Shown: positions 20,115 to 31,494 of the stretch, piece after piece
Position numbering within the stretch: position 1 is the first letter of the stretch
Layout: each line of letters begins with the position of its first letter
Assembly: GCA_963575745.1 (NCBI GenBank)
Contig: CAUYUJ010015847.1
Span: 12,501 to 76,500 of the forward strand
Reading direction: 5' to 3'
Origin: Prorocentrum cordatum
Taxonomy: Eukaryota > Sar > Dinophyceae > Prorocentrales > Prorocentraceae
Length of the DNA: 64,000 nt
Notes under the pieces: generated by a model
Told to the model about the DNA's origin: nothing
Seen by the model: only the letters and a program-made list of their open reading frames with translations
The model's database searches: none
Translations under genes and position numbers: made by a program

Positions 20115-20872
20115 TGTCCTGCCTCCAGGGAGCTCCACCGAGGCTCCAGTGGCTGCGTTCGCATGGCGTCGCCCCGCCCATTTCGGCACACTCCATGACA
20201 CATTTCCTGCCCCCCAGGGAGCTCCACCGATGGCCTCGGTGGGCGCGTTCGCACGGCGTCGGCCCCAGGGAGCTCCATCGAGGTCCTCAGTGTGTGCGCT
20301 CGCATGGCGTCGCCCCGCCCATTGCGGCCCATCCCTCACGCGCATCGTGCCGTCCGGGGAGCTCCTCCGAGGCCCGTAAGCCTGCGTTCGCATGGCGTCG
20401 CCAAGCCCGATTTCGGCACAACCTTTACGCGGTTCGTGGCCCCCAGGGAGCTCCCCCGATGCCCCCGCGGGTGCGTTCGCATGGCGTCGCCCCGCCCACT
20501 TCGGCACTACCCTCACACGTTTCCTGCCGCCCAGGGAGCTCGACCGAGGGCTCCAGGGGGGGTGCGTTTGCATGGCGTTGCCCCGCCCATTCCGGCGCAC
20601 CCCTCACACAGTTCTTACCCCTCAGGGAGCTCCACCAAAGACCCCAGGGGGTGCGTTCGCATGGAGTCGCCGAGTCCGATTTCGGCACACCCCTTTATGA
20701 GTTTCGTGCACCCAAGGAGCTCCGCCGATGCCCCTGTGGGTACGCTCGCATGGCTTTGCCCCGCCCACTTCGGCACACCCCTCACACGTTTCCTGCCGCC
20801 CAGGGAGCTCGACTGAGGGCTCCAGGGGGTGCGTTTGCATGGCATCGCCCCGCCCATCCCGGCACACCCCAC
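20115..20872. repeat. Satellite array, unit about 90 bp
   Basis: About nine units, each with CAGGGAGCTCCACCGA, GCGTTCGCATGGCGTCGCC and CCGCCCATTTCGGCACACCC. One unit is shortened to about 50 bp. The array is open in several frames on both strands because the unit length is near a multiple of three. No domain is recognisable. Confidence 0.85.
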
Positions 20873-21600
20873 AAGCCTCTCGTGGCCCTCAAGAAGCGCA
20901 CCAGTCGTGTCGTCGTATGTTGTTCCAGAGTTTCTGGCTATTTTCGGAATGGCGTCATCATCGCAAACTTACAACAGGTGCGCCCCGTTGTCATGCCGTC
21001 CTGCTCCGCGTCGCTTTCATCGTCATTCTCCCCACTGGAAGTCGTGAGACTGCACGCGTGAACGGGGGGCACTGTTCGCGGACTGACCGTCGTTGGCGAG
21101 GTTAGTTTTTTTGGTTGTGTTGTTTACCTTTTTACCTTTCTTGTCTATAGATGCATATGTTAAGATAGGGTTTGGTCTCTGCCTGGTAATTTTTTCATCC
21201 TGTTTTCAATCCGAGGGTGCTCTGTCCTTCAAACTGGTGCTCCCGCTGCAGCGTGAGCATGTACTATATGTCATGGTCGGCCGCATGCCTCCAAGGATGA
21301 CGCACAGTACTTGTATGTCCTTGTGCGTTCCAGGGGGGCAAGTTAGGCGCGCTTGCGCCATATCTGACATCCGACTCCTCTCTCCCATCGCTTCCCACTG
21401 CGCTGATTCTCTATCCGTCGACGCGTGTCATGACCGACGTGGAACTCAACACAAGCAATATGCGTCGTGCCATGTGCAACTGGACAGCGGGAGCTGTGCA
21501 CACAAGAGGAGGTGGTGGGTGAGCAGAAGGATGCGCAGGAGGGGTAGGAGGCGGACGAGGAAGGGGGTGGGCGAGGGGGGCCGGCGAGGGGATTAGGGAG
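20873..21600. other. No gene seen
   Basis: Mixed-composition sequence, including an AT-richer part at 21095-21210. No repeats longer than about 20 bp were noticed, and open frames lack recognisable features. Confidence 0.5.
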
Positions 21601-21695
21601 GAGGAGGAGCGGGAGGAGGAGGAGGAGGATGAGGAGGAGGAGAAGGAGGAGGAGGAGGAGAAGGAGGAGGAGGAGGAGGAGGGGGGGGAGGAGGA
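21600..21695. repeat. GGA microsatellite preceding the retroelement
   Basis: (GAGGAGGAGGAGAAGGAGG)n tract at the left limit of the retroelement coding region; possibly its 5' untranslated region. Confidence 0.8.
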
Positions 21696-22002
21696 AGCCA
21701 CTGGCTGAGGAGTGGGGGGGCCGCCGCTCCCGCCCGCCGCCGCGCAGGGGCACCGTCGTCGCCCCCTCGCCGCCGCGGCGGCCTCCCCCCAACGGCCAGG
21801 GCTCAGGCGCGCCGCCCGAGCCGCAGGACAGCGGCCGCGGAGGCCGCGACCAGCCGCAGCCACGCCCAAGGAGGGCGCCTGGCATCGAAGAGCACGTGAG
21901 CGTCGTGCACAAGCTCGGGTGCTACTACGCCTCGCAGCAGCGCAGGACCTCCTGGGGAACCACCACAGCGCGCAGCAGCCCCAGCGCCACCAGCAGCACG
22001 CC

Positions 22003-24115
22003 ATGGAGCAGAACTGGAAGCAGCAGCGCGACGCCTCGAGGGAAAGGTGGTCAGGAGCAGGGACCACACACCTCGAGGCGTCGCGGCGCGGCCCTGGGAA
22101 AAGGTGGACAGGAGCAGGGTCCACAGCCCAGGCGCAGCGCCAGCGCAGACGCAGCAGCAGTGCCAATGACTGGACTGGCGACTACGGAGCCATCGGAGGG
22201 CGGCCCTGGGAGTGGGCCCTCGGGGATGGCCATCAGCACAACTCTCAGAAGAGGCAGCGCAGTCAGCAGCAGCAGCAGCAGCAGCCTCAGACCCACAAGC
22301 ACCACCGCCAGCCAGCCCAACACCAGCACCAGCAAAAGCACCCGCAGCACCAGCAGCGAAGCGACAGCGACCAGCACTGGAAGCACAGTGCGCCATGGAG
22401 GAGCGCCTCAGCCAGAAGGAGAAGCAGCAGGCGCAAAAGAAGGGACCAGCTCGACACTCCTGCATCAGCCCACATCGGCAGCTTCCAGTACAGCCCCCAG
22501 CAGAAGGCAGTCCTGGACAGCATCACGCCAGTCTCCTTCGCCGTCGCGATGGAGCACGAGAGCTGGTCCGCACCACCAGATGACGAGGAGATGAGGTTCG
22601 CGTGGTACAAGACGAAGTGCCACAGGCTGGGTCGCCTCTCCGAGAACATCGCTGGTGCTAGGCTGGCGGGCTTGTGCGCAACCAGCCTCGAGCAGGAAGC
22701 GGCGATCACCGCCGCGAGCATCTCCTTCGTCCTGCCCCACAAAGAGCGCATGAAGCAGCTCAGGGCTACGCTGGAAAAGCTGGAGGAGGATCATGCCGAG
22801 ATGGAGAAGCGGCTCAGCAAGATGCTCGACCAGGAGGCGACGGCCGCCAGAACCATCAGGGTCTACAAGACCCTGATGAGGGAAACCAGAGATCAAATGG
22901 CAAAGTCGGCGGGCGTAAAGGAGGAATCGTCAGAGGAAGAGGGGAGTCATGATCCCACCAGAGGACGCGCGCCACACCCGGCCGCGAGGAGAAGGCGCGA
23001 CCCATCAGCAGCCCCAGCGGTACCAGCCACAGCCCAGCCAGCCACAGCTCAGCCAGCCCCAGCAGCTCAGCAGCCACGACCAGCCCCAGCAGCACCAGAC
23101 GAGATCAAAGACGCCATCAGGAGACTGACCGAGAGGCTCGACTCGCAGCAGAAAAAAGGAGCAGCAGCAAATCGACCTGCTGGCACAAGCAGAGCTCAAG
23201 CACAAAAGCGAGCTGAAGGCCTACGAGCAGACCATGGCGCAAAAAATGTACCACACGACCGAAGTGCAGCTGGCCAAGCAGGAGGAGTGGCACACATGGG
23301 AGGTTAACGCGCTCAAGCGGCATCACAACGCCAAGCTGGAGGAGGAGGAAGCAAAAGCATACGAAGCACAAAGAGGCACCCAGAGGACACAGGAGGAAAG
23401 GGCCAAAGGGATGCTCGTGGACTTGCAAATGCATATTGAGTTGGAAAAGAAGACACTACGTGAGGAGATGCACAAGGAAGACCAGAGAAGAGCGGCCATC
23501 TACACGCAGCAGGTCCAGAAGGCCAGGCAGGAAGAGCAAGCTGTGAGACAGATGGCGGCTCAGGAGGCCCAGTGGTACAAGATGGCGCAGGAGCACAACG
23601 AAAAGGCGACGCAGGAGATGGCGGAGGCGGAGCACCAAGAGCGATGCGCCCGTCGCAGCGCTTACAAGGATGAGGAGCTGCGGATCGCAGTGAACTGCCA
23701 GCAGATGGCCTACGAGCACCAGGAGGAAGCCAACAGGCGCGAAGCGATGCGGGTCGTCCTGAACCTGGAGCACGCAGCCATCCAGGCGAAGGCATACGAG
23801 ATGCAGCACGAGCAGGAAAAGTACCTGGAGCGCGTCGGGGAGCACCAGGAAGCGGTGGGCAAAGCCCAAAGGATGGGGGAGGTGGCACTGCAGCGACAAG
23901 CAGCGGCCACAAGTGAGCTCCAAGCACTACAGCATCAGCAGGAGGTGGAGAACCAAGTAACGCAGCAGTACCACAGCACTCTGCAGCACCAGCACCAGCA
24001 GGAGATCCAGGCCGTGGCGCAGCGCTACGCCCACAACCAGTATATGAGCGACGCACAGCTTATAGATTACCCAAGGAAGGGCTACCCTAGGCCTACCCCT
24101 AGGGTCTACCACTAG
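22003..24115 (+). CDS. Retroelement ORF1-like protein: Gln-rich and coiled-coil, with one frame break
   Basis: The frame is open without stop from about 21712; the first ATG is at 22003. It encodes a Gln/Ser/Arg-rich disordered part, then a structured segment (FAVAMEHESWSAPPDDEEM... CATSLEQEAAITAASISF) and a helix with heptad character. At the A6 run 23152-23157 the frame must move by +1. The new frame continues the same coiled coil (EQQQIDLLAQAELKHKSELK... to about 24060), rich in Gln, Glu and Ala. The continuity of composition shows that one protein was intended. It is probably the nucleic-acid-binding or assembly ORF of the retroelement that continues at 25961; no zinc knuckle is visible. 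The C-terminus runs into satellite DNA. The break may be an extra A in the assembly, a mutation, or recoding. Confidence 0.55.
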
Positions 24116-24465
24116 GGCTACCCTAGGCCTACCCCTAGGGCCTACCCCTAGGGCTACCCTAGGCCTACCCCTAGGGCCTACCCCTAGGGCTACCCTAGGC
24201 CTACCCCTAGGGTCTATCCCTAGGGCTACCCTAGGGCTACCCCTAGGCCCCTAGGGCCTACCCCTAGGGCTACCCTAGGGCTACCCCTAGGGCCTACCCC
24301 TAGGGCTACCCTAGGCCTACCCCTAGGGCCTACCCCTAGGGCTACCCTAGGCCTACCCCTAGGGCTTACCCCTAGGGCTACCCTAGGGCTACCCCTAGGG
24401 CCTACCCTTAGGGCTACTTAGGGCTACCCTAGGGCTACCCCTTGGGCCTACCCCTAGGGCCGCCT
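24070..24465. repeat. CCTAGGG-type satellite
   Basis: Tandem GGCTACCCTAGGCCTACCCC units of about 30 bp, highly self-complementary because CCTAGG is palindromic. It starts within the coding frame of the ORF1-like protein. The same array resumes at 25605-25690. Confidence 0.85.
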
Positions 24466-24484
24466 TTGCCGGAGGAGAAGCACG

Positions 24485-24780
24485 AGGATGAGGGGGAGGA
24501 GTACCGAGGAGGAGGAGGAGGAGGAGGAGGAGGAGGAGGAGGAGGAGGAGGAGGAGGAGGGACAGGGAGAGGGAGAGGGCGGAGGATGAGCAGGAGGGAC
24601 GGAGAGAGGAGGAGGTCTTCGTCGGTCCTCGGCGTCTCCCTCGCGTCGGCGTGCGCTCAGGAAGGCGCGCCCCGCCGGGCACGCTCCAGACCCAGACAGT
24701 CGTCGTCGTCGTCGTCGTCGTCGTCATCGTCGCCCTCCGCCTCCCCCTCCTGCTCCTCCTCCCCCTTCTCCTCCTCTTCC
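24485..24780. repeat. GGA and TCG/TCC microsatellites
   Basis: A (GGA)n tract at 24507-24560 and (TCG)n/(TCC)n at 24700-24785. Unique-looking sequence between them contains no gene. Confidence 0.8.
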
Positions 24781-25603
24781 ACTCCCACTCCGCCACAAAG
24801 GGCATCAATATGTAATCCGCCAGCAAAGCAAGCAATGCCTTTAATGTCCCGCCCGCCCGCCCGACCAAAAGAATCAGCTTGTAATCCGCCACAATAGTAA
24901 TCAACTTGTAACCCGCTGCCACATGGAATCACTTTGTAATCCGCCACCAAAGCAACCAATGCTTTTAATGTCCCGCCCGCCCGCCCGACCAAAGGAATCA
25001 GTTTGTAATCCGCAATAAAAGAGAATCCATTCGTAATTCGCCACACAAGCAATCATTGCCTTCAATGTCCCGCCCGCCCGCCCGACAAAAGGAATCAATG
25101 TGTAATCTGCCACAATAAGAATCAGTGTGCCACCCGCCACACATGCAATCAATGCCTTTAGTGTCCCGCCCGCCCGCCCGACAAGAATAATCAGTTGATA
25201 ATCCACCACACAGGGAATCAATATATGTAATCCGCCACCAAGGCAACCAATGCTTTTAATGTCCCGCCCGCCCGCCCGACCAAAGGAATCAGTTTGTAAT
25301 CCGCAATAAAAGAGAATCCATTCGTAATTCGCCACACAAGCAATCATTGCCTTTAATGTCCCGCCCGCCCGCCCGACAAAAGGAATCAATGTGTAATCTG
25401 CCACAATAAGAATCAGTGTGCCACCCGCCACACATGCAATCAATGCCTTTAGTGTCCCGCCCGCCCGCCCGACAATAATAATCAGTTGATAATCCACCAC
25501 GCAGGGAATCAATATATGTAATCCGCCACCAAGGCAACCAATGCAATTAATGTCCCGCCCGCCCGCCCGACCAAAGGAATCATATTGTAATCCGCAATAA
25601 AGG
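24775..25603. repeat. Higher-order satellite: 97-bp monomers in 291-bp trimers
   Basis: Each monomer contains TCCCGCCCGCCCGCCCGAC followed by AAAGGAATCA-like and GTAATCCGCC-like words. Starts at 24991, about 25085, about 25181 and 25282 give spacings of 96-98 bp. The fourth monomer matches the first better than its neighbours, so the repeat unit is a 291-bp trimer (about 2.5 trimers). This organisation resembles centromeric-type higher-order repeats in form only. It is open on the minus strand as GRAGGTLKA-like repeats, a shadow. Confidence 0.85.
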
Positions 25604-25604
25604 G

Positions 25605-25955
25605 TTACCCCTAGGGCCTACCCCTAGGGCTACCCTGGGGCTACCCCTGGGGCCCACCCCTAGGGCTACCCTAGGGCTACCCCTTGGGAAGCCTAGGGCC
25701 TTGGGTAGGGCCTACCCTTGGGAAGCCTAGGGCCTTGGGTAGGGCCTACCCTTGGGAAGCCTAGGGCCTTGGGTAGGGCCTACCCTTGGGAAGCCTAGGG
25801 CCTTGGGTAGGGCCTACCCTTGGGAAGCCTAGGGCCTTGGGTAGGGCCTACCCTTGGGAAGCCTAGGGCCTTGGGTAGGGCCTACCCTTGGGAAGCCTAG
25901 GGCCTTGGGTAGGGCCTACCCTTGGGAAGCCTAGGGCCTTGGGTAGGGCCTAGGG
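25605..25955. repeat. CCTAGGG satellite remnant and 34-bp tandem array
   Basis: 25605-25690 resumes the CCTAGGG array of 24070-24465. 25684-25955 is about eight near-identical copies of a 34-bp unit (TTGGGAAGCCTAGGGCCTTG plus GGTAGGGCCTACCC). High identity implies recent expansion. Confidence 0.85.
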
Positions 25956-25960
25956 TAGCC

Positions 25961-27098
25961 AAGGCCCCCGGCGATCTATACCACGCACAGAGGCAGCAGC
26001 AACTACAAGACCTCCAACGCGCACATGATTTGCAAACGGCAGGACTCCAGAACGCACTACGGGACGCCCGGGGAGCAGGAGGACAAGTGGACGAGGACCT
26101 GCTAATCGACATGACGGACGACCTCATGGAAGACCCAGTCACGAGTGAGCGCGACCAAGGCATGGCGGAGCAGGAGGGCGCGTACCAGAGGGAGCAACTG
26201 GAGGCAGACTTACTTCGGCTACTACCTAGCCAGTACGAACTTCCACACCCAGAACTACAGCCGTACCTCGAGGAGCTGGCCGAGGTGGGATTTGGAGAGA
26301 GGTCCCGCACATCGCCGATGCCAACGCCAGAGGAGCCTACCCTCTCGTCGTGCGACGACCTCAGCTTCCAGGACCAAAGCTTCGTGCCGAGGACATCCAC
26401 CGAAGAGGGTCCGCTACCTCCACCACCACCTCTACAGCGCCCGCACACCGAGGAGCACAACAGCGTCGGCTTATTCTCGTACCCAGGGCAGCTCGACACA
26501 CGGGCGAACAGCGACTGCATCCCAATTGGCGAATCCGACGACGCCGACCTGCAGGACGAAGAGACGAAGCTCCGCCAAGGCCTGCGCAAGGAGAAGGAGG
26601 ACGAAGCCCCGACAGACCTCGCCTCACTCTCACCAACGATACCAGCCGACTCACCCATCCCGACAGAACAGCCCACGCCAAGACACATACTTTTTTCCGC
26701 CCGTCGCGCCTCTCACGCCAAACAAGACCCCACAACAGCGATCACAGCCAGCCAGAACCCCCATGACGACGCTGTTCATCGACCTCAGCCGCGACGAGGA
26801 TGCTTGCCCCAGCACGCCACCACGGATGCCGATTGAGGACATCACGCCCACCGAGCCACACGAGCCACGGCTGCCACCACCGCGATTCCACCTGGGCACG
26901 CCAGAGAGGACGAGCTCGGCACCTCCATGCAGAGGTAACCTGAAGCAGCCAAGGGAGCCCAGGAGGGCGAGGAGCCAGCCGAAAAAGGTCAGGATCTGCG
27001 ACGCGGACGATGGCTTCGCGGACCCAGGCGACAGGGTGGCATCCTTCATCGAGAGCGGCGAGAGCGACCCCGACGGAGGTCGACTGTCAAAAAACTGA
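25961..27098 (+). CDS. Retroelement ORF1-like protein, C-terminal part, with one frame break
   Basis: After the satellites the coding signal resumes as a Gln-rich helix (LYHAQRQQQLQDLQRAHDLQ) and an acidic, Pro-rich region with conserved-looking blocks (DEDLLIDMTDDLMEDP, LPSQYELPHPELQPYLEEL). At the T6 run 26691-26696 a +1 change of frame continues the same kind of sequence (TTLFIDLSRDEDACP... KKVRICDADDGFADPGDRV). The frame closes with TGA at 27096-27098, immediately after an A-AAA-AAC heptamer. No known domain. The part upstream of 25961 may be joined by splicing across the satellites or have been split by their expansion. Confidence 0.55.
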
Positions 27099-27141
27099 GG
27101 AGGATCACGCAGGTTGGGGGGCAACTGGCCCAGACCTGCGT
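27089..27141 (+). promoter_or_regulatory. Candidate -1 ribosomal frameshift signal between ORF1 and ORF2
   Basis: The heptamer A-AAA-AAC (27089-27095) is in the correct phase for the upstream frame (TCA AAA AAC TGA) and is directly followed by its stop codon. A -1 slip enters the frame that stays open for 4.3 kb and encodes RNase H and endonuclease. Eleven nucleotides downstream, ACGCAGGT (27107-27114) pairs perfectly with ACCTGCGT (27134-27141), with an inner GGG/CCC pairing possible. Heptamer, stop and stem-loop are the standard parts of a gag-pol type signal. A missing A in the run would explain the same pattern. Confidence 0.45.
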
Positions 27142-30100
27142 CCAGACAGCCACACCAGAAGACATTGGGGATATCGGGCCCAGACTCAGAGACCCTTGCG
27201 GTGACGAGCCTACGCCCAACGACCCCCACCCACGGCCCCTGGCCGCGCGCACACGATCGCACCTAGCCTCCATCACACTACATAGCTACGTCCAAGCCGA
27301 TGCGAGCCTGGGGGATGCCGCATCCGCTTCAAACCACCAACGCTCTACTAGGGAGCCCCGACTCAAAAGACGCAGCAGACGAACCACCTGCATTACTAGC
27401 TCCCTAGACGTCGCAACTGTGGGCAAGGGTGGGGACCACCCACAGAACGGCGACACCAAGTTTGAGCGCACCAAGCGCGGACCTGAGCGACTCCCTCAGG
27501 CCGTGATCCCCACTGCCAGCGGGGTCCAGGCAGGCAACCAGCACCGCGACGGGGTGAGGCTGCAACAAGAGTGGGAGAGCTACTCGAGCAGCCAGCCGCA
27601 GTGCCAACAGCGTGGACCAAGGCGACACCCCTTGGCCACGCCAGGATCGACACCCCACTTCGCGGGACCCGCGGCGGCCCATGCGGCGTCGCAATCCTGG
27701 CAGCACAGCCACGCGGAGGAGGACCCAGGCAGCAGGTCGAGACTATCAGATCTACCACATCTGGAGGTCTCCCAGCGCCGGGTACTCTGGGAGCATCCCA
27801 CACTTGCAGTCGACGGAGCCTGGCCCTCTCGCCAACCTCTCGACACCAGCCACTTGGGCTCACAAGCAGACCACATGACAAGCATAAGGACCCCTAGGGG
27901 GCTGGCTAGTCCACCAGCGACAGCCAAATTAAATGCACACACCACGACACAACCAAGCACTGACCACACCAGACAGATACAGCATGGACCCATACAAGCC
28001 TACGAGCTAGAGCAAATACAAGATACATACCTCGACAGCAAAGGCATCAGCCCAACACCAGAAGAATCGCACCTCAACGACGCCACAGCAGTTGCAAAAG
28101 CAAGAAGAGTGGCGAGGCGCAAAAGAGTACTCAGACAAGCGCTTAGGGCGGCGATGCGCCCAGACCTTGGAGTGATGCTGACCAAGAACTCCTTCGAGGC
28201 GCTTGCGGACAGCAGCAGCAGCGAGGACGACGCACGGCCAGATAGCACTCAGCCCCCTGGAGCGGAACACCCTGAAGAGCGGGACTTGGAATTCGCCAGC
28301 GGGTGCCCGAGTCGAGAGCGCCGCAGCAGCTGCCCGAGGTCGCGTACTACTTGGAGGCCAGCGCCTCGATCCACAGCAGCAGAGCATACTCAATACTCTG
28401 ACGAGCCCAAACAACACAACGTACCGACCAGGACCTGTCTGCGTGGGCGTGTCAGCGCGGGGTCGCCTCACTCTGCAAGGCCGTCGACGGGCGGACCTGC
28501 TCTCCCCGAGCAGCTGCGGGTTGACTCCCCCTTGCAGGTGCGAAGACGCGAGGGCATGCCTCCGACGGGAGGGTGGTCGACGCCTTGCTCTCGCGTCAGT
28601 GATGTCGTGCTGGGGCGCTCAACCAGGTCCAACGAGGACCAAGCATTCACACTCCCGCCACCGACGCCAGCCAACTCAAGCTTAGACCCTCACGAGCAGC
28701 GGGCAGAGCCAGTACCACCCACCCCTCCACCACGGAACCCAAGCGACCCTCCTGGCGGCACAACTCATCGCCTACGTGACAGCATGCTCCATGCCCAATC
28801 ACACGAGCCCCTGTTCAGTCAGGCCGTGCGGGCTGGATCGGACAACTTGAACGCCGATGAGAAGCGCTGCCACAGACGACCGACCCCGCGGGAGAGGAGC
28901 ACGACGCGGACGGGGGCCAAGCCCTACAAGCCAGCCGACCACTTGGAGACCGAGCAACCACTCCCAGACACAACGACTAATACCAGACAACACCCCCAGC
29001 CACAGGGGGACGTGCAAGCCCGACGAGCAATGCTGCCGTTCAGGAGCTACCACGGAGCTAGCGGGCAGCCGACGGGACAGCAACAACCCATCCCCGCACC
29101 ACAACGACGCACAACCTCAGCCATGCACCCCTTCCGTATCCCAACTAGGCGCAGCATAACAGCGGACGACGCTCGAGACAACCAACGCACTAGCACTGAC
29201 AGCGAGTACAGCGACGACTACCTGCGCTGGGAGCGCAGGAGGAGACGACGACAAAGAACTAGACCAGCAACACACGGGCAAGCGCACAAAACCGACCTGC
29301 GCAGAGACAGCAACAGCACGCAGCGACGCTTCGTCAACATTGGATCACCACAGTTCCTACCGACGCAGTTTCAACAACACATCCAGAAGCTGACATGGCA
29401 TTACGACCTCGAGGAGCACGACCTGCACGAGCACACCAGGCTGGCGGTGGGGCACCTTGCCCCCTCGAGACCTTCGACGTCTGTGAAGCGGCATTACTAC
29501 TTCACCGACGCGTCCTACCACGCCAAAGCACCTGGTACATCGGCATGGGCAGTGGTACACCTGAGAGAAGACGACCAGGGCATCGCCGACTACAGGCACA
29601 TGTATTCCAACCACGCCCTGTCTGTCAGCGAGGAAATGGCCAACAACATCACCTCCAGCACCAGCCCCGAACTAGGAGCGCTGCCCTGGGCAGGCATCGC
29701 ATGTATCCAGGAGGACGATGAGCAGGAGATCGTCATTATCGGCGACAACACCGCGGCTCTGGGAGCAGCAGCTGGAACATCGCGGATCAGATCGTGTAGG
29801 AACCGCCCTCTCGCGAGGTTTACACGTATATTATTCCAGCAACTACAGCTCACAAAGGCCATCAGATTCGAGCACACACATGCGCATCGAGATGCACCCT
29901 GGAACGAAGCGACAGATATTTTGTCAAAATATGCGGCGCTCCAACCAGCGCCACCACCACCCGCGGAAGAGCTAGTTGACATAGTACGGTATACCAGCAC
30001 ACTCGAATGGGCTTGGATGGCTAACCCTGCGTGCAAGGACCTACATGCTTACCCACCATGGAGGCATGGACAGCTCGAGGAGCACGTCTTGCCCCAGCTG

Positions 30101-31394
30101 GCCGACGCAGACCACATCCCCGACCTTACCGCAGATAACTACAACAAGGGCACGCTGAAGCTCAACATCGCGCAGTACAACGCTCAGTCCATGGTGGGCG
30201 ACTTTACCTCCACAGACCTTCACCTGGACATCTCCAGCAAGGGGGCTCTAGTCAGAGCCCAACTTTTGGATCACCAGGTCCACGTTGCGGGGCTGCAGGA
30301 GACACGCTGTAAAGAGGCCATATGGACAGGACAAGGTTTCATCAACATCCAGAGTGAGGCGCAGGACGGCAACTGGGGATGTGCACTACTACTTAACGTC
30401 GAGATCCCGTACGGGCAGCTCAAAGGGAAAGATTTGTACATCAAGCAGTCCCAGCTTGCAAAACTGTACTCTTCGGCCAGGATCCTCTTCGTCCGCGTGC
30501 AGGCTCCTTTGTTCCACCACGTCATCGCCGTTGCTCACGCCCCGTACCAGAAGGCCAAGGACATCAGCGGCTGGTGGGAACACTTCAGAGAGCTGTGTGA
30601 CATGTGGAAACCAGAGATCCTCCTCATCGACGCGAACGCCAAGCTAGGTCACAAGGACGGAGAGGACACACAATGGTTGGGCCAGAAGGGCCCAAACCAG
30701 CGGACAGACAAGAATGGACACGAATTCCACGAGTCGGTCACCAGCTGTCACCTGCACGTCGTCAACACATACTACGGGAACAGCGACGACTACACATACC
30801 ACAAGGATGGGGTCTCCAACCGCATCGACTACGTCGCCATGGCGCCCTGCCTGTTCAAGTGCGTCGCGGCCTGCACTGTCCTGAGGGACTTTCAAAAGCC
30901 GACCGCCAAAAAGAAGAACGAGCACAGCAAGAAGAGGAGCAACTACGCCCAGAACGGCTACGACACGACCACAGACCACCTGCCCGTGTTGGTTGAAGTC
31001 GTGGGCGACATCATCGGACGCCACCGAAATTTGAAGGGAAACGCGCTACTGGACACTAACAAACTCAAGAACCCAGAGTGCATCACCGCATTCAAGCAGG
31101 ACCTGAACAACATCAGCTTACCACCGTGGAAGGCAGACGTCAACGAGCATTACCACGAGACGGCGGGACTCATTGTCGAGAAGACGAAGCAGCATTTCGG
31201 ACGGGATCCGCTTACACCTTGCATCGTCGCAATCTCAGAGGCCAGCATGCGTCTATTGAGGCTGCGCAGATATGCTGAGAGCTCCACGCGGACCTACACG
31301 AACAACGGGGACCCAGCACCACTAGAAGTTTTCCGCAAGAGGCTCTGCTACGAGGCGTCGGTCTACGCCCGCGTGGAGGATAGCTGGTATTGCT
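27092..31394 (+). CDS. Retroelement ORF2: disordered region, RNase H domain, APE-type endonuclease; truncated by gap
   Basis: The frame is open from the -1 shift point to the assembly gap (over 1,400 codons). Roughly the first 790 residues are Arg/Ser/Pro/Thr-rich and disordered. An RNase H fold follows: FTDAS with catalytic Asp (29507), SPELGALPWAG with Glu (29669), GDNTAAL with Asp (29744) and PWNEATDIL with Asp (29915). Then comes an exonuclease-endonuclease-phosphatase domain: NIAQYNAQS (30167), LQETR with Glu (30299), LLIDANAKLG with Asp (30629), RIDYVA with Asp (30827) and TTDHLPV with Asp-His (30974-30979). This nicks target DNA in non-LTR retrotransposons. The reverse transcriptase that should follow is absent because of the N gap. 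Placing RNase H before the endonuclease is unusual. All catalytic residues are intact. Confidence 0.85.
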
Positions 31395-31494
31395 NNNNNN
31401 NNNNNNNNNNNNNNNNNNNNNNNNNNNNNNNNNNNNNNNNNNNNNNNNNNNNNNNNNNNNNNNNNNNNNNNNNNNNNNNNNNNNNNNNNNNNNN
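31395..31494. other. Assembly gap (100 N)
   Basis: A run of 100 N, a conventional size for a gap of unknown length. To the left is the retroelement ORF; to the right is unrelated dispersed-repeat sequence. The contig order and the real distance are therefore not proven. Confidence 1.

Noticed and set aside
20115-20872. Long frames on both strands in the 90-bp array as a repeat protein
   Set aside because: The array is open in several frames on both strands, and unit length varies (one of about 50 bp), so no frame is favoured.
21712-22500. Alternative frames of the Gln-rich region (for example from 22212) as separate proteins
   Set aside because: Frame +1 is uninterrupted to 23307 and leads directly into the coiled coil; the other frames end and show only Ala/Pro/Ser bias, although an indel near 22440 cannot be excluded.
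24070-24465. CCTAGGG and TTAGC arrays as telomeric DNA
   Set aside because: The units are not the TTTAGGG-type telomere repeat, the arrays are internal and bounded by other sequence, and no terminal orientation is seen.
24900-25512. Minus-strand GRAGGTLKA repeat protein
   Set aside because: It is the translation of the 97-bp satellite monomers; no start, no flanking coding signal.
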